From Pseudomonadota bacterium (GTDB lineage Bacteria; Pseudomonadota; Alphaproteobacteria; Rhizobiales; Tepidamorphaceae): a DNA stretch of 7,833 bases. Below are positions 6,028 to 7,833 of this stretch, one piece after another; positions within the stretch are counted from its first letter, which is position 1, and every line of letters starts with the position of its first letter. Location of the stretch: positions 1-7,833 of the forward strand of contig JAEYRQ010000338.1 of the NCBI GenBank assembly GCA_023435545.1, written 5' to 3'. Made by a program: the position numbers and the translations under genes. Under the pieces are notes generated by a model. That model searched no databases. It had not been told where the DNA came from and saw only the letters and a program-made list of their open reading frames with translations.

Positions 6028-6240
6028 GGGTAGACTCCTCTTGCGGTCCCGCCCCGACGGCGGAGACGGCAAGAAGCTGACCGCTCCGCTGATCCGCATC
6101 AACCGTGCAGCCGTGACATGTGTGTTGCGCCAGGAGGATCAATGCGAGCCGCGGCATTGCCCGGAATGTCGGCGCTGCCTATTGTCCGACCGTCTCCCCG
6201 GGCGCGCCGGAGCCGGCAGGAGGCGGCAGGGTCGAGGCGG
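6028..6240. other. divergent regulatory region between doxX and the MarR gene
   Basis: This gap holds the 5' signals of both divergent transcripts. No strong sigma-70 promoter stands out on either strand. Short palindromes are present: TGAT-N4-ATCA (6090-6101), ACATGT (6116-6121) and CAATGC-N8-GCATTG (6140-6159). AGGAGG (6132-6137) lies 4 bases before an ATG at 6142 that is in frame with the MarR gene. If that ATG is used, the gap shrinks to 114 bases. Confidence 0.5.
6140..6159. promoter_or_regulatory. inverted repeat CAATGC-N8-GCATTG, candidate MarR operator
   Basis: Perfect 6-base arms (6140-6145 and 6154-6159) around 8 bases give a 20-bp dyad, close in size to known MarR-family operators. 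It lies between the divergent genes, as expected for a regulator controlling itself and its neighbour. An overlapping CATT-N6-AATG dyad (6155-6168) adds a possible second half-site. It covers the alternative ATG at 6142, so it fits an operator best if the MarR gene starts at 6241. A chance occurrence is not excluded. Confidence 0.4.
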
Positions 6241-6747
6241 ATGATGGCTGGCAGCGAGAGACAGGGCGGATCTGCTCGGGGCGCGGCCGTGCTGCACCTG
6301 GAGAGCTTCCTGCCCTACCGCCTGATGATGCTGGCAGACGAGGTGAGCCAGTCGTTGGCGCGGATCTACGGCAGTCGCCATGGCCTGGCCAATCCGGAGT
6401 GGCGCGTTCTCGCCGCGTTGGGCCAGCATGATCGGATGACCGCCACCCAGATCGGCCGGAACAGCCGGATGCACAAGACAAAGGTGAGCCGCGCGGTGGC
6501 CGAGTTGGAGCGGCGTGGGCTCTTGGTGCGCACCGCCTCGCCGGCCGATCTTAGGGTGCTGCATCTGGCGCTGACCGATGCGGGGCGCGCGGTCTACGAC
6601 GACATCGTCCCGCTCGCGGTGGAATTTGCCGCCGATCTCGCCTCCGGCCTGTCGCCGGACGACGCGGTGGCGCTCGACCGCCTGCTGTCGGCCCTGATGG
6701 CCCGGGCATCGGCGAGCGCGGACGGGGCCGCCGATGTCGAGGTCTGA
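6241..6747 (+). CDS. MarR family transcriptional regulator
   Basis: This is a winged-helix dimeric repressor that typically responds to small phenolic or other aromatic ligands. From this start it is 168 aa. An N-terminal dimerisation helix around FLPYRLMMLADEVSQSLARI (23-42) is followed by the helix containing NPEWRVLAALG (51-61), the HTH with TATQIGRNSRM (67-77) and recognition helix HKTKVSRAVAELERRG (78-93), and the wing with the DxR motif in SPADLRVLHLALTDAG (100-115). C-terminal dimer helices follow. The start is uncertain: ATG 6142 has a better ribosome site (AGGAGG) but adds 33 Arg/Pro/Ser-rich residues with weaker third-position G/C bias, whereas family members begin shortly before the first helix. 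Being divergent from doxX-monooxygenase-DUF2783, it most likely represses that operon until an aromatic ligand binds. This role is inferred from layout. Confidence 0.92.
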   Translation: MMAGSERQGGSARGAAVLHLESFLPYRLMMLADEVSQSLARIYGSRHGLANPEWRVLAALGQHDRMTATQIGRNSRMHKTKVSRAVAELERRGLLVRTASPADLRVLHLALTDAGRAVYDDIVPLAVEFAADLASGLSPDDAVALDRLLSALMARASASADGAADVEV

Positions 6748-6751
6748 TCTT

Positions 6752-6852
6752 CGGCCGCCGGCCGTGTCACGCGCTCGCGAAATCGTGGCCAGGCGGCCGT
6801 TTGACCCTCGGCCGGGCGCTTCCCATACTGTCCCCGGCCGACTCGCCGGCCG
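6752..6852. repeat. cluster of six CGGCCG palindromes
   Basis: The hexamer CGGCCG occurs at 6752, 6759, 6794, 6809, 6835 and 6847, all between the MarR stop and the DUF2865 start. The first pair can form a 5-bp stem (CGGCC-GCC-GGCCG, 6752-6764) just after the MarR stop, but no T-run follows. The last two are direct copies of CGGCCGA, 12 bases apart, just downstream of the candidate -10 box. Confidence 0.4.
6801..6829 (+). promoter_or_regulatory. sigma-70-type promoter for the DUF2865 gene
   Basis: TTGACC (6801-6806) and CATACT (6824-6829) are separated by exactly 17 bases and match the consensus at 5/6 and 4/6 positions. Transcription would begin near 6836, giving a leader of about 54 bases before the GTG at 6890. 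It is the best promoter match noticed in the window. Confidence 0.6.
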
Positions 6853-6889
6853 ATTTCTAGAACGTTGCTGGAACGGGGCGTGCGACAGG

Positions 6890-7833
6890 GTGACCAGGGG
6901 CCGGATCGCGTGGATTGCCGCCGCCGTGCTGGCCGTGCTGCCAGGGGGGTCCGGGGCTTTGGCCCAGGATGCTGGCTACTGCGTCCAGCTCGAGGCCAGA
7001 CTCGTCCATCTCGAGCGCTCGCGGTCGGGCTCCTCGACCAATGTCACCCGCTACGACGGAGCGATCGCCAAGCTGCGGCAACAGCTTGACACCGCGCGCC
7101 GGCAGGCGGTGCAGGCCGGCTGTGGACCGCAGCAGGGCTTCCTGTTCTTTCGGCCGCCGCGTCCGCCCTATTGCGGCGACCACGACGCGATCGTTTCCAG
7201 GCTGGAGGCCAATCTCAGGGCGCTGGAGAACCAGCGTGGCGCCATCGCGCCGATGCGGGCGGCCTCTGGCGACCGCGAGCGGGCGCAGCTGCTTGCAGCG
7301 CTCGGCGAGCACAATTGCGGTCCGCAATATGCCCGCTACGCGCCCCGTCCCGGCTCGGGTGGCCTGTTCGGCTTCTTCAACCGCGACTACACGCGCGATC
7401 CCTACGCCGAGACGCCCGGCGGCTACGACCACTACGGTACGTTCCGCACCATTTGCGTCAGAAGCTGCGACGGCTATTTCTGGCCGATCAGCTTCTCCAC
7501 CGTCTCGACCCATTTCGGCAATGACGAGCAGATCTGCCGGGCAAGCTGCCCCGGCGCCGACGTCTCGCTCTACATCCACCGCAATCCGGGCGAGGCGCCG
7601 GAGGACGCGGTTTCGCTGTCGGGCCAGCCGCTGAGCGCGCATCCGAACGCGTTCCGGCATCGCCGCGAATACGTCCAGGACTGCTCCTGCCGAACCGAAG
7701 CGCGGACGGCGGCGCTGAGCGAACGGGTGATCGTCGATATCAATGGGCGCAACGGACCGGCCGGAGCAGAAGCGAGCAAAGGCAGGACCGCGATAGCCGC
7801 GCGCGCCGATGCCGGCCCAATGTCGTTGCCGCG
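6890..7833 (+). CDS. DUF2865 domain secreted protein, 3' end missing
   Basis: The frame opens at GTG 6890 and stays open to the right edge (314 full codons), so the C-terminus is missing. No alternative start lies nearby upstream. Residues 1-25 are a clear signal peptide (RGR, then a hydrophobic Ala/Val/Leu core, ending ALA before Gln26), so the product is exported. An N-terminal region with GYCVQLEARL (29-38), YDGAIAKLRQQLDTAR and FLFFRPPRPPYCG is likely helical or coiled-coil. The conserved DUF2865 core follows: TICVRSCDGYFWPISFS (187-203, Cys189 and Cys193), ICRASCPGADVSLYIHRNPGE (Cys216 and Cys220) and a C-S-C pair (Cys265 and Cys267). The paired cysteines suggest disulfides in the periplasm or cell envelope. 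The family is common in Hyphomicrobiales and has no known function. The ribosome site is weak. The candidate promoter at 6801-6829 suggests its own transcription unit. Confidence 0.9.
   Translation, partial: MTRGRIAWIAAAVLAVLPGGSGALAQDAGYCVQLEARLVHLERSRSGSSTNVTRYDGAIAKLRQQLDTARRQAVQAGCGPQQGFLFFRPPRPPYCGDHDAIVSRLEANLRALENQRGAIAPMRAASGDRERAQLLAALGEHNCGPQYARYAPRPGSGGLFGFFNRDYTRDPYAETPGGYDHYGTFRTICVRSCDGYFWPISFSTVSTHFGNDEQICRASCPGADVSLYIHRNPGEAPEDAVSLSGQPLSAHPNAFRHRREYVQDCSCRTEARTAALSERVIVDINGRNGPAGAEASKGRTAIAARADAGPMSLP

Noticed and set aside
5695..6033. 112-codon plus-strand frame opposite doxX
   Set aside because: It is antisense to a clear four-helix DoxX protein. The product is a Glu/Ala/Gly-rich string typical of shadow frames.
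6116..6121. ACATGT palindrome in the divergent region
   Set aside because: A lone 6-base palindrome is too short to support an operator call, and its flanks do not extend the symmetry.
6752..6764. CGGCC-GCC-GGCCG stem as a terminator of the MarR gene
   Set aside because: The stem is only 5 bp and is followed by TGTCACG, not a T-run. It is better treated as part of the CGGCCG cluster.
6857..7660. 267-codon minus-strand frame at the right end
   Set aside because: It mirrors the DUF2865 gene, whose plus frame has a signal peptide and conserved cysteine motifs. The antisense product is low-complexity Arg/Ala/Gly.
1..7833. Mobile elements, CRISPR arrays, tRNA or rRNA genes
   Set aside because: No transposase or integrase motif, regularly spaced repeat array, or cloverleaf-like or ribosomal RNA sequence was seen on either strand by eye.

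Overview
The window reads as chromosomal DNA of a high-GC alphaproteobacterium, most likely of the order Hyphomicrobiales (Rhizobiales). The reasons are the strong G/C preference at third codon positions, the rpiA-gor pairing, and the presence of CreA, DUF2783 and DUF2865 family proteins. These family names come from recognising the protein sequences from memory, not from a search. No mobile element, CRISPR array, tRNA or rRNA is visible. The genes are closely packed and no gap exceeds about 230 bases.

Left part (1-2273, plus strand): the 3' two thirds of rpiA (ribose-5-phosphate isomerase A) is followed after 4 bases by gor (glutathione reductase). The pair belongs to carbon/NADPH metabolism and thiol redox balance. 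After a 230-base spacer with an imperfect hairpin comes a 49-codon gene with a good ribosome binding site. It would encode a signal-peptide-like microprotein.

Middle part (2278-6027, minus strand): five genes all point left. Read in transcription order they are a DoxX-like membrane protein, a group A (PHBH-fold) FAD-dependent aromatic monooxygenase, a 73-aa DUF2783 protein whose start codon overlaps the monooxygenase stop, the secreted protein CreA, and a HAD-superfamily phosphatase. The first three look like one operon. CreA and the HAD gene may be read through from it or have their own promoters.

Right part (6241-7833, plus strand): a MarR-family regulator is divergent from the doxX-monooxygenase-DUF2783 operon and is its probable regulator. 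The last gene encodes a secreted, cysteine-rich DUF2865 protein. It starts at GTG 6890 behind a good sigma-70-type promoter and runs off the right edge.

The most interesting unit is the MarR / DoxX / flavin monooxygenase / DUF2783 module. It has the layout of a ligand-controlled aromatic-oxidation cassette whose substrate cannot be read from sequence. Its small translationally coupled partner is, to my knowledge, a family without assigned function.
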